Assembly: GCA_963822485.1 (NCBI GenBank)
Contig: CAWGHW010000031.1
Span: forward strand, 992,001-1,056,000
Length of the DNA: 64,000 bases
Source of the DNA: DASUBV01 sp963822485
Lineage (GTDB): Bacteria > Actinomycetota > Actinomycetes > Streptosporangiales > Streptosporangiaceae
Reading direction: 5' to 3'
The notes beneath the pieces are model-generated. The model made no database searches, had not been told where the DNA came from, and was given only the letters and a program-made list of their open reading frames with translations. The stretch's first letter is position 1. Every line of letters starts with the position of its first letter. The position numbers and the translations under genes are program-made. This document shows positions 17,989 to 26,098 of the stretch, piece by piece.

Positions 17989-19009
17989 TCTTCTCGGCGT
18001 GGCCGCCGAACTCGGATCGCAGGGCGGACAGGATCTTGTCGCCGAACTCGCCGTTGCCGCGGGACTGGAACCGCTCGTAGAGCGAGGCCGCGATGACCGG
18101 CGTGGGCACGCCGGTGTCAATGCCCGCGATCACCGTCCACCGGCCCTCGCCGGAGTCAGAGACCTTGCCCGCGAAGTCGTCCAGCTTGGGCGAGCGGGCG
18201 AACGCGTCCGCGGTCAGGTCCATCAGCCAGGAGCCCACCACCGAGCCGCGCCGCCACACCTCGGCGACCTCGCCCACGTCGATGTTGTACTGGTAGGCCT
18301 CGGGGTCACGCAGCGGCGTGGTCTCGGCGTCGGCATCCTGCATGTGCTCGCCGGCGTCGGCGTGCTCGATGATGTTCAGGCCCTCCGCGATCGCCGACAT
18401 CATGCCGTACTCGATCCCGTTATGGACCATCTTGACGAAGTGGCCGGCGCCGCTCGGCCCGCAGTGCAGGTAGCCCTGCGGCGCGGTGCCGGCCTTGGTC
18501 CGGCCCGGCGTGGGCTCGGCGCTGCCCTCGCCCGGCGCGATGGACTTCCAGATCGGGTCGAGGTGCTCGACCGGCTCGTTCTCGCCGCCGATCATCAGGC
18601 AGTAGCCGCGGTCCAGGCCCCACACGCCGCCGCTGGTGCCGCAGTCGATGAAGTGGATGCCGCGGGTGATCAGGTGCTTGGCCCGGGCGATGTCGTCGCG
18701 GTAGTAGGAGTTGCCGCCGTCGATGACCATGTCGCCCGCGTCCAGCAGCGGCACCAGCTGGTCCAGGGTCGGCTGGACGACCGCCGCCGGCAGCATGATC
18801 CACAGCGCCCGGGGCTTGTCCAGCTTGGCCACGAAATCAGCCAGGCTGGAGGCGCCCGTCGCGCCCTCACCCTCGAGCTGGCTGACCACCTTGGGGCTGC
18901 GGTCGTAGGCCACGCAGTGGTGGCCGTCGCGCATGAGGCGCCGGACGAGGTTGGAGCCCATCCGGCCCAGGCCGATCATTCCCAGCTGCATCGGCTTGTC
19001 TGTTGGCAT
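17981..19009 (-). CDS. gnd: 6-phosphogluconate dehydrogenase, short decarboxylating type
   Basis: 342 residues, the length of the short (YqeC/GndA-like) bacterial 6PGDH. Visible are the nucleotide motif GLGRMG (residues 13-18), VIDGGNSYYRDD, the catalytic region CGTSGGVWGLDRGYCLMIGG and KMVHNGIEYGMM, where Lys and Asn contact substrate. The enzyme oxidises 6-phosphogluconate to ribulose 5-phosphate with CO2 release, in the cytosol. The next gene upstream on the same strand is pgi, 28 nt away, so the two form a carbon-metabolism operon. The C-terminus (GHAEKKS) ends in the repeat described at 17941. Confidence 0.94.
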   Translation of the reverse strand: MPTDKPMQLGMIGLGRMGSNLVRRLMRDGHHCVAYDRSPKVVSQLEGEGATGASSLADFVAKLDKPRALWIMLPAAVVQPTLDQLVPLLDAGDMVIDGGNSYYRDDIARAKHLITRGIHFIDCGTSGGVWGLDRGYCLMIGGENEPVEHLDPIWKSIAPGEGSAEPTPGRTKAGTAPQGYLHCGPSGAGHFVKMVHNGIEYGMMSAIAEGLNIIEHADAGEHMQDADAETTPLRDPEAYQYNIDVGEVAEVWRRGSVVGSWLMDLTADAFARSPKLDDFAGKVSDSGEGRWTVIAGIDTGVPTPVIAASLYERFQSRGNGEFGDKILSALRSEFGGHAEKKS

Positions 19010-19037
19010 CTGCTTGCCTCTCGGTCTGTCCCGGCTC

Positions 19038-20672
19038 CTAGGAGCCGGCCTTGAGCGAACGGTAACGGCGGATGAGCGCGTTGGTGGAGGAGTCGTGGGC
19101 GAGCTGCGGCTCCCCGGCGCTCTCCAGCTCGGGGACGATCTGCTGGGCGAGCACCTTGCCGAGTTCTACCCCCCACTGGTCAAACGAGTCGATGTCCCAG
19201 ATGACGCCCTGGGTAAAGACGCTCTGCTCGTAGAGCGCGATCAGCGAGCCCAGCAGCCGCGGGGTGAGGATCCGGGCCAGCAGCACGTTGGTCGGCCGGT
19301 TGCCTTCCATGACCCGGTGCGGCACCACCCGCTCCGGGGTGCCCTCGGCCCGTACCTGCTCCTCGGTCTTGCCGAAGGCCAGGGCCTGGGCCTGGGCGAA
19401 CACGTTGGAGGACAGGATGTCGTGGTGGTCGCCCAGCGGATTCAGCGTCTGCGCGAACCCGATGAGGTCCACCGGGATCAGCTTGGTGCCCTGGTGGATG
19501 AGCTGGTAGAAGCTGTGCTGCCCGTTGGTGCCCGGTTCGCCCCAGAAGACCGCTCCGGTCTGGTAGTCGACGTGGCGGCCGTCCAGGGTGACGTGCTTGC
19601 CGTTGGACTCCATGGTGAGCTGCTGCAGGTAGGCGGGGAACCGCTTGAGGTACTGCTCGTAGGGCATGACGCCGTAGGTCTGGGCGTCGAAGAAGTCGCC
19701 GTACCAGACGGCCAGCATGCCCATCAGCACGGGCAGGTTGGCCTCCAGCGGCGCGGTCCTGAAGTGCTCGTCCATGGCGTGGAAGCCGGCCAGCAGCTCG
19801 CCGAACTGGTCCGGGCCGATGGCCAGCATGGTGGACAGGCCGATCGCGGAGTCCATCGAGTACCGGCCGCCGACCCAGTCCCAGAACCCGAACATGTTCG
19901 CGGTGTCGATGCCGAACTCGGCCACCCGCTCGGCATTGGTGGACACGGCCACGAAGTGCCGGGCCACCGCGGCCTCGTCGCCGAGCGCGCCGACGATCCA
20001 GTCCCTGGCTGACCGCGCGTTGGTCAGCGTCTCCAGCGTGCCGAAGGTCTTGGAAGAAATGATGAACAAGGTCTCGTCAGCGGCCAGGTCCCTCGTCGCC
20101 TCGACGAAGTCGGTGGAGTCGACATTCGAGACGAACCGGAAGTTCAGGTCTCGCCGCGAGTAGTGCCGCAGCGCCTCGTAGGCCATCACCGGGCCGAGGT
20201 CGGAGCCGCCGATGCCGACGTTGATGATGTTCCGGATCGGCTTGCCGGTGTAGCCGGTCCACTTGCCGGACCTTACGCGCTCCGCGAAATCCCGCATCCG
20301 GTCCAGCACCTCGTGGACCTGGGCCACGACGTCCTCGCCGTCCACCACCAGCGAGACGTCGCGCGGCATGCGCAGCGCGACGTGCAGCACGGCCCGGTCC
20401 TCGGAAACGTTGATGTGCTCGCCGCGGAACATGGCGTCCCGGCGCTCGGGCACGCCGCACTCCCTGGCCAGGTCGATCAGCAGCGACATCGTCTCGTCGG
20501 TGACGCGGTTCTTCGAATAGTCCAGGTAGATGTCCTCGGCCTGGGCCGTCAGCCGCTCGCCGCGGCTGGGATCGTCGGCGAACAGGTCGCGCAGATGCCG
20601 GTCGGCGATCTGCGCGTGGTGCCGCTCCAGTGCCTGCCACGCCGAGCGCTGCCGGAGGGGAGTCCCTGGCAT
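19038..20672 (-). CDS. pgi: Glucose-6-phosphate isomerase
   Basis: 544 residues; ATG 20672 follows AGGAGG. Diagnostic motifs are INVGIGGSDLGPVMA, the signature WDWVGGRYSMDSAIG, FGEPG-like WGEPGTNGQHSFYQLIHQGT (with the catalytic His region) and QWGVELGKVLA near the C-terminus. It interconverts glucose 6-phosphate and fructose 6-phosphate in glycolysis and gluconeogenesis. The gene precedes gnd by 28 nt, so both branches from glucose 6-phosphate are co-expressed. All catalytic stretches look intact. Confidence 0.96.
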   Translation of the reverse strand: MPGTPLRQRSAWQALERHHAQIADRHLRDLFADDPSRGERLTAQAEDIYLDYSKNRVTDETMSLLIDLARECGVPERRDAMFRGEHINVSEDRAVLHVALRMPRDVSLVVDGEDVVAQVHEVLDRMRDFAERVRSGKWTGYTGKPIRNIINVGIGGSDLGPVMAYEALRHYSRRDLNFRFVSNVDSTDFVEATRDLAADETLFIISSKTFGTLETLTNARSARDWIVGALGDEAAVARHFVAVSTNAERVAEFGIDTANMFGFWDWVGGRYSMDSAIGLSTMLAIGPDQFGELLAGFHAMDEHFRTAPLEANLPVLMGMLAVWYGDFFDAQTYGVMPYEQYLKRFPAYLQQLTMESNGKHVTLDGRHVDYQTGAVFWGEPGTNGQHSFYQLIHQGTKLIPVDLIGFAQTLNPLGDHHDILSSNVFAQAQALAFGKTEEQVRAEGTPERVVPHRVMEGNRPTNVLLARILTPRLLGSLIALYEQSVFTQGVIWDIDSFDQWGVELGKVLAQQIVPELESAGEPQLAHDSSTNALIRRYRSLKAGS

Positions 20673-20901
20673 GTCGCCTCCTATGTCTATGTGCAGGTAG
20701 TTATGTCTGCTGCGCCGGTGCGCATAACGGTGCCGCGTGCTAGGTCCCATCAGATCGTTCCACGCGGCCCGGCGGGGCCGAAGGCGGGTCGCCGCGCTGG
20801 GCCGGGGGCTGGCTCGGGGGCGGCCAAGATACTGGACGCGTTACTTACGATGTGAACATGTGCCGGCTCTGCTGCCGACTTAAAGGGGATGTGGAGTACT
20901 C
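20673..20901. promoter_or_regulatory. Divergent promoter region of pgi-gnd and the redox-signalling operon
   Basis: 229 bp separate two divergent operons, so promoters for both must lie here. AT-richer patches occur at 20680-20725 (towards pgi) and 20825-20890 (GATACTGGACGCGTTACTTACG before the redox operon). No hexamer pair is convincing enough to place a start site. Confidence 0.4.
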
Positions 20902-22632
20902 ATGCCTGTGACGACGCCCGACTCTCCGCGTACGGCGATCGTGACAGTCGACGATGACCCTGGCGTCTCCCGCGCGGTGGCGCGGGATCTGCGCCGCAAG
21001 TACGGGCAGGAGCACCGGATCGTCCGGGCCGAGTCCGGCGACGCGGCGCTGGAGGCGTTGCGGGAGATGCGGCTGCGCGGCGACCAGGTCGCGGTGATCC
21101 TGGCCGACTACCGGATGCCGCAGATGAACGGGATCGAGTTCCTCGAGCGGGCGATGGACCTGTACCCGGGCGCGCGGCGGGCGCTGCTGACCGCCTACGC
21201 GGACACCAACGCCGCCATTGACGCCATCAACGTGGTCGACGTCGACAACTACCTGCTCAAGCCCTGGGACCCGCCCGAGGAGAAGCTGTACCCGGCGGTG
21301 GACGCGCTGCTGGACGCGTGGCGGGACTCGGACTACCGCACCGTGCCCGAGACCAAGGTCATCGGCCACCGCTGGTCGGCGCGGTCCTCGGAGGTCCGCG
21401 AGTTCCTGGCCCGCAACCAGGTGCCCTACCGCTGGTACACCACCGACGATCCGGCCGGCCAGCGGCTGGCCGAGGTGGCCTGCGCCAAGCTGGACGGGGT
21501 GCCCGCGGCCGTAGAGGGTGAGGCCGCGGTGGACGTCAGCCGGCTGGGCCTGCCCATCGTGATCACGCCCGACGGCGAGGTGCTGGCCGAGCCGTCCGAC
21601 GCCGAGCTGGCCGCCCGGGTCGGGCTGGCCACCACCCCGTCGCGGGAGTTCTATGACCTCGTCGTGGTCGGGGGTGGCCCGGCCGGGCTGGGGGCGGCGG
21701 TATACGGCGCCTCCGAGGGACTGCGCACCGTTCTTGTGGAGCGAACAGCGACCGGTGGCCAGGCCGGCCAGAGCTCCCGGATCGAGAACTACCTCGGTTT
21801 TCCTGACGGGGTGTCCGGCGCCCAGCTGACGGGGCGGGCCCGGCTCCAGGCGACCAAGTTCGGCGCCGAGGTGCTGACCACCCGCGACGTGATCAGTCTT
21901 GACGTGGCCGGCTCGGGGCGCACGGTGCGGTTCTCCGACGGGTCCGAGATCGGCGCGCACACCGTCATCCTGGCCACCGGCGTCACCTACCGGCAGCTGG
22001 CCGCGCCGGGGATCGCCGAGCTGACCGGCAGCGGGGTGTACTACGGCTCCGCGCTCACCGAGGCCAACGCCTGCGCCGGCTGCGATGTCTACATCGTCGG
22101 CGGGGCCAACTCGGCCGGCCAGGCCGCCGTCTACCTGTCCCGGCACGCCAAGTCGGTGACCATCCTGGTGCGCGGCCCGTCCCTGCAGAAGTCGATGTCC
22201 TACTACCTCATCCAGCAGATTGAGGGCATCCCGAACATCTCGGTGCGCAGCTGCACCGAGGTTGTCGGGGCGGAGGGCGACGGGCACCTGGAGCGGCTCA
22301 CGCTGCGCGACAGCACCAACGGCGCCGCCCAGACGGTGGACGCGCAGTTCCTGTTCGTGTTCATCGGCGCGGCGCCGCTGACCGACTGGCTGGACGGCGT
22401 GGTGGACCGCGATCGGCGGGGCTTCGTGCTGGCCGGGCCGGACCTGGCCGCCGCCGGGGAGCGGCCCGCGGGCTGGGAGCTGGAGCGGCCGCCCTATCAC
22501 CTGGAGACCAGCGTCCCCGGCGTGTTCGTGGCCGGCGATGCCCGTGCGGAGTCCGCCAAGCGGGTCGCCTCAGCGGTCGGCGAGGGCGCCATGGCCGTCA
22601 TGCTCGTGCACCGGTACCTGGAGAAGATATGA
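20902..22632 (+). CDS. Response-regulator/thioredoxin-reductase-like fusion flavoprotein
   Basis: 576 residues; ATG 20902 has GGAG 6 nt upstream. Residues 10-135 are a receiver domain with VDDDPG, phosphoacceptor Asp69 in LADYRMP and Lys120 in LLKPWD. Residues about 150-235 look like a thioredoxin/glutaredoxin fold without a CxxC. Residues 250-576 are a thioredoxin-reductase-like FAD/NADPH unit (DLVVVGGGPAGLGAAVYGAS, TATGGQAGQSSRIENYLGFP, VYIVGGANSAGQAA, VFVAGDARAESAKRV). The redox CxxC expected before the NADPH domain is replaced by GSAL. A different pair, CAGC, lies nine residues later. It is translationally coupled to a histidine kinase, which probably phosphorylates Asp69. Its electron acceptor is unknown. 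Confidence 0.9.
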   Translation: MPVTTPDSPRTAIVTVDDDPGVSRAVARDLRRKYGQEHRIVRAESGDAALEALREMRLRGDQVAVILADYRMPQMNGIEFLERAMDLYPGARRALLTAYADTNAAIDAINVVDVDNYLLKPWDPPEEKLYPAVDALLDAWRDSDYRTVPETKVIGHRWSARSSEVREFLARNQVPYRWYTTDDPAGQRLAEVACAKLDGVPAAVEGEAAVDVSRLGLPIVITPDGEVLAEPSDAELAARVGLATTPSREFYDLVVVGGGPAGLGAAVYGASEGLRTVLVERTATGGQAGQSSRIENYLGFPDGVSGAQLTGRARLQATKFGAEVLTTRDVISLDVAGSGRTVRFSDGSEIGAHTVILATGVTYRQLAAPGIAELTGSGVYYGSALTEANACAGCDVYIVGGANSAGQAAVYLSRHAKSVTILVRGPSLQKSMSYYLIQQIEGIPNISVRSCTEVVGAEGDGHLERLTLRDSTNGAAQTVDAQFLFVFIGAAPLTDWLDGVVDRDRRGFVLAGPDLAAAGERPAGWELERPPYHLETSVPGVFVAGDARAESAKRVASAVGEGAMAVMLVHRYLEKI

Positions 22633-24113
22633 GCAAGTTGTGCAGTGCTGACGAGCTACGCGGGCTGTTCCTGTTCGAGAAGCTCACCGACGACCAGCTG
22701 AACTGGCTGTGCCGCGAGGGCCGCGTCGAGCTGATCGACAGCGGCCCGGTGTACAGCGAGGGCGAGTCCGCGACCTGCTTCTACGTGCTGCTCGAGGGCG
22801 AGGTCGTGCTGACGCGGCAGGTCGGCGCGGACAATGTCGAGGTCAACCGGACCAGCGACAGAGGCGTGTACGGCGGCGCGTTCATGGCCTATCTCGGCGA
22901 CCGGATCCCGCAGGCCTACAACAACTCCATGCGGGTCCTCCAGCCGTCACGGTTCTTCGTGCTGGACGCGGACAAGTTCGCCGCGCTCATGCGCGACTGG
23001 TTCCCGATGGCCGTGCACCTGCTGGAGGGCCTGTTCTTCGGGACCAAGAACGCCCAGCAGGCGATCGGCCAGCGGGAGCGGCTGCTGGCCCTGGGGTCGC
23101 TGACCGCCGGCCTGGCCCACGAGCTGAACAACCCGGCCGCCGCGGCCGTGCGGGCCACCGCCGCGCTGCGCGAGCGGGTCGCCGGCATGCGCAACAAGCT
23201 GGGCTACCTGGCGGCCGGCGGCTATGACCGCTCGGCCCTGGAGGCCCTGGTCGGGCTGCAGAACGAAGCCGCCGAGCGGGTCTCCAAGGCCAAGTCGACC
23301 ACGCTGGGCCCGCTGGAGGCCTCCGACGCCGAGGACGTCACCGCGGACTGGCTGGACGGGCACGGCGTCACGCGGGGCTGGGAGCTGGCCCCGGTGTTCG
23401 TGCAGGGCGGCATGGACGCCTCCTGGCTGGATCACGTCGAGACCACGCTGGCCGACGTGGTGCCCGCCGACGCCCGGCCCGCGGCCCTGGACAGCTCGCT
23501 GCGCTGGCTGGCCTACACCGTCGAGTCCGAGCTGCTGATGAACGAGATCGAGGACTCGGCCAGCCGGGTCTCGGCTCTGGTCGGCGCGGCCAAGCAGTAC
23601 TCGCAGATGGACCGGGCCCCCTATCAGGTCGTGGACGTGCACGACCTGCTGGACAGCACGCTGGTCATGCTCGCGGCCAAGATCGGCCCCGATATCACCA
23701 TCGTCAAGGACTACGACCGCACGCTGCCGGAGATCCCGGCCTACCCCGGCGAGCTGAACCAGGTCTGGACCAACCTGATCGACAACGCGGTTTCCGCGAT
23801 GCACGGCGCGGGCACGCTCACCATCCGGACGGCGCGGGACGACGATTTCCTGCTCGTCGAGATCGGTGACACCGGCCCCGGCGTGCCGCCCGACATCAGG
23901 GACCGCATCTTCGAGCCGTTCTTCACGACCAAGCCGGTCGGCGAGGGAACCGGCCTGGGACTGGATATTTCGTGGCGGATCGTCGTGAACACCCATCATG
24001 GGGACCTGCGGGTCGAGTCCGCGCCCGGAGACACGAGGTTCCGGGTGCGGCTGCCGCTGACCGCCCCGGCGGCTGACGCCGCCCCGGCCCAACCAGAAAG
24101 GGATGCCGTATGA
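22629..24113 (+). CDS. Histidine kinase with N-terminal cyclic-nucleotide-binding-like domain
   Basis: 494 residues, starting in an ATGA overlap with the receiver/TrxR gene. Residues 8-125 form a cNMP-binding (Crp-like) barrel (LFLFEKLTDDQLNWLC, FYVLLEGEVVLTRQ). The H-box is LAHELNNPAAAAVR with His164. The ATP-binding domain has NLIDNAVSAM (N box), DTGPGVP (G1) and GTGLGLDI (G2). No membrane segment is present, so the kinase is cytosolic. A 150-residue linker of unusual length separates the H-box from the ATPase domain. The obvious partner is the receiver domain encoded just upstream. Whether the sensor barrel binds cAMP is unclear; the phosphate-binding cassette Arg is not evident. Confidence 0.9.
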   Translation: MSKLCSADELRGLFLFEKLTDDQLNWLCREGRVELIDSGPVYSEGESATCFYVLLEGEVVLTRQVGADNVEVNRTSDRGVYGGAFMAYLGDRIPQAYNNSMRVLQPSRFFVLDADKFAALMRDWFPMAVHLLEGLFFGTKNAQQAIGQRERLLALGSLTAGLAHELNNPAAAAVRATAALRERVAGMRNKLGYLAAGGYDRSALEALVGLQNEAAERVSKAKSTTLGPLEASDAEDVTADWLDGHGVTRGWELAPVFVQGGMDASWLDHVETTLADVVPADARPAALDSSLRWLAYTVESELLMNEIEDSASRVSALVGAAKQYSQMDRAPYQVVDVHDLLDSTLVMLAAKIGPDITIVKDYDRTLPEIPAYPGELNQVWTNLIDNAVSAMHGAGTLTIRTARDDDFLLVEIGDTGPGVPPDIRDRIFEPFFTTKPVGEGTGLGLDISWRIVVNTHHGDLRVESAPGDTRFRVRLPLTAPAADAAPAQPERDAV

Positions 24114-24460
24114 GCGAGGTAGCCGGGATCGACCCGTCCGTCGCCCCGAGCGGGACTGGCTGCGTGGAGTGCGACGCGGCGGGCGGCTGGTGGGTGCACC
24201 TGCGCCGGTGTGCCCAGTGCGGGCACATCGGCTGCTGCGACACCTCGCCGTCCCAGCACGCCAGCGCGCACGCGGCCCAGACCGGTCATCCGGTCATCCG
24301 CAGCTTCGAGCCGGGCGAGGCCTGGTTCTGGGACTTCAAGACCAACGAGATGTACGAGGCCGGCCCGCAGCTGGCCCCGCCGGAGCACCACCCGGTCAGC
24401 CAGCCCGTGCCCGGCCCGGCCGGCCGGGTCCCGCGGGACTGGCAGGCTCACATCCACTAG
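24110..24460 (+). CDS. UBP-type zinc finger protein
   Basis: 116 residues, beginning in an ATGA overlap with the kinase. The central part is a ZnF-UBP domain: GCVECDAAGGWWVHLRRC, CAQCGHIGCCD, then SQHASAHAAQTGHPV, giving the Cys/His ligand ladder of ubiquitin-hydrolase zinc fingers. In bacteria, which lack ubiquitin, these small proteins are often encoded beside redox or two-component genes and may bind C-terminal peptides or act as zinc redox switches. The C-terminal 45 residues are Pro-rich. Its place as third gene of the coupled operon suggests a direct role in the kinase/TrxR system. Confidence 0.85.
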   Translation: MSEVAGIDPSVAPSGTGCVECDAAGGWWVHLRRCAQCGHIGCCDTSPSQHASAHAAQTGHPVIRSFEPGEAWFWDFKTNEMYEAGPQLAPPEHHPVSQPVPGPAGRVPRDWQAHIH

Positions 24461-24492
24461 CCCCGGCCCGGACCGAGGGGAGGCACACCGGC

Positions 24493-25093
24493 ATGCCGAT
24501 CATCTCGCCCGGCTTCAAGGGCCGCCCGGCGGCCCGGCGGCGAGAAGCTGCCGCCCGGCCAGTACCTGGTCACCGACTTCCCGGTGCTGTCCGCCGGGCC
24601 CACGCCGCGGGTGGACACCGCCAAGTGGGAGCTGCGGGTCAGGACCGAGAAGGGCCAGGTGACCTCCTGGGACTGGGCCGCGTTCCAGCGGCTGCCCAGC
24701 GAGGACGTCACCGTCGACCTGCACTGCGTGACCAAGTGGTCCAAGTTCGGCACGCGCTGGCGCGGCGTCTCGGTGGACACGCTGCTGGCCGACGTGGAGA
24801 CCTCGGCCGAGTACGCGCTGGCCCGGTCCTACGGCGGGTACACGACTAACCTGCCGCTCGCCGACCTGCTGGGCGGGAAGGCCTGGATCGCCTACCGCTA
24901 CGACGGCCAGGCGCTGGCGCCCGAGCACGGCGGCCCGGCCCGGCTGCTGGTCCCGCACCTGTACCTGTGGAAGTCGGCCAAGTGGGTGAACGGCATCGAC
25001 CTGATGGACACCGACGAGCCGGGGTTCTGGGAGCAGCTGGGCTACAACAACTACGGTGACCCGTGGCGCGAGCAGCGGTACTGGGGCGACTGA
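24493..25093 (+). CDS. Sulfite-oxidase-like molybdopterin protein; one frameshift near the N-terminus
   Basis: The start ATG 24493 encodes MPIISPGFKGRPAAR, the usual beginning of small sulfite-oxidase-like oxidoreductases. One extra base in the GGC-rich stretch 24525-24545 then shifts the frame; the rest reads KLPPGQYLVTDFPVLSAGPTP. It continues with LHCVTKWSKFGTRWRGV, where Cys is the expected molybdenum ligand, and WIAYRYDGQALAPEHGGPAR, VPHLYLWKSAKWVNGID and GYNNYGDPWREQRYWGD. About 200 residues in total, a single Mo-binding domain without the dimerisation domain. It lacks a Tat signal, so it is probably cytosolic. It overlaps the flavin reductase gene by 31 nt; the pair probably moves electrons between NAD(P)H and the Mo centre. 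Confidence 0.85.
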
Positions 25094-25815
25094 CCTGGCT
25101 GGTCGGCACCGTCGCGGCGCTGCGCGACGAGACGCCGACCGCCCGGACCATCGCGCTGGACGTGCCCGGCTGGCGGGGCCACTCGGCCGGCCAGCACGTG
25201 GACATCCGGCTGACTGCTGAGGACGGGTACTCGGCCGAGCGGTCGTACTCCATCGCGTCAGCGCCGGACGGCCAGCGGCTCGAGCTGACCATCCAGCGGC
25301 TGGACGACGGCGAGGTCTCGCCGTACCTGTCCGAGGTGCTCAAGGTCGGCGATCCGCTGGAGCTGCGCGGGCCGATCGGCGGCTGGTTCGTCTGGGACCC
25401 CGACCAGCGAGCGCCGGTGCTGCTGGTCGCGGGCGGCAGCGGCATCGTCCCGCTGATGTCGATGATCCGGGCCCGGGCGCAGGACGGCAGCACGGTGCCG
25501 TTCCGGCTGGTGTACTCGGTCCGCAGCCCGGAGCAGATCATCTACGGCGCCGAGCTGGCCGAGCGCGCCGCCGCGGGCGACGGGTTCAGCCTGACCTACG
25601 TTTACACCCGGACGGCGCCGCCCGGCGCGGACCGCCCGGCCGGGCGGATCACCGCCGGCGTGCTGGCCGAGGCGGGCTGGCCGGCGCGGCAGGGGCCCGC
25701 GGTCTTTGTCTGCGGCCCGACCGGCTACGTGGAGGCCGTGGCCGGGCTGCTGACCGGCGCGGGCCACGACCCCGGCCGGATCAAGACCGAGCGCTTCGGC
25801 CCGACGGGCAGCTGA
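25063..25815 (+). CDS. FAD/NAD(P)-binding ferredoxin-reductase-type oxidoreductase
   Basis: 250 residues from GTG 25063, which overlaps the Mo-protein gene. FNR-family motifs: SAERSYSIASAPDG (FAD binding, RxYS), LRGPIGGWFVW, VAGGSGIVPLMSMI (nucleotide binding) and VFVCGPTGYVEAV (NAD(P) binding). There is no 2Fe-2S domain, so it is a stand-alone flavoprotein. It most likely reduces or is reduced by the sulfite-oxidase-like partner. A shorter start within the next 30 codons is possible, because the first 11 residues are encoded inside the upstream gene. Confidence 0.88.
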   Translation: MARAAVLGRLTWLVGTVAALRDETPTARTIALDVPGWRGHSAGQHVDIRLTAEDGYSAERSYSIASAPDGQRLELTIQRLDDGEVSPYLSEVLKVGDPLELRGPIGGWFVWDPDQRAPVLLVAGGSGIVPLMSMIRARAQDGSTVPFRLVYSVRSPEQIIYGAELAERAAAGDGFSLTYVYTRTAPPGADRPAGRITAGVLAEAGWPARQGPAVFVCGPTGYVEAVAGLLTGAGHDPGRIKTERFGPTGS

Positions 25816-25834
25816 TCAAGGGGGAGGCTCTGCA

Positions 25835-26098
25835 GTGACGGGACATCTAGACGGGAACGTGCTTGGCGGAGCCCTCGGCGAGCTGTTCGCCGTCGACGTC
25901 ACGACGGCCCTCGGCCAGTGCGCCACGTGCGGCGACCGCAGCGTCATCGCCCGGGCCATGGTGTACCCGGATGGCCCCGGCTTCGTCGCCCGCTGCTCGG
26001 TCTGCGGCGAGGTCATCCTCCGGGTCGTCCGCGGCGCCGACCGGGCCTGGCTCGACCTGCGCGGGATCAGCTGCCTGGAGCTGACGATGCCCGGCTAG
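25835..26098 (+). CDS. DUF6510-type small zinc-ribbon protein
   Basis: 87 residues from GTG 25835, which follows GGGGGAGG by 7 nt. The sequence begins LDGNVLGGALGELFAVDVTT and has two CxxC pairs (CATCGD and CSVCGE), a treble-clef/zinc-ribbon layout that I recognise as DUF6510. The family has no known function and, as I recall, sits next to sulfite-oxidase-like and flavin reductase genes, as here. It may be an assembly or electron-transfer accessory for that pair. It is convergent with terC, whose frame reads through the whole of this gene on the other strand. Confidence 0.7.
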   Translation: MTGHLDGNVLGGALGELFAVDVTTALGQCATCGDRSVIARAMVYPDGPGFVARCSVCGEVILRVVRGADRAWLDLRGISCLELTMPG

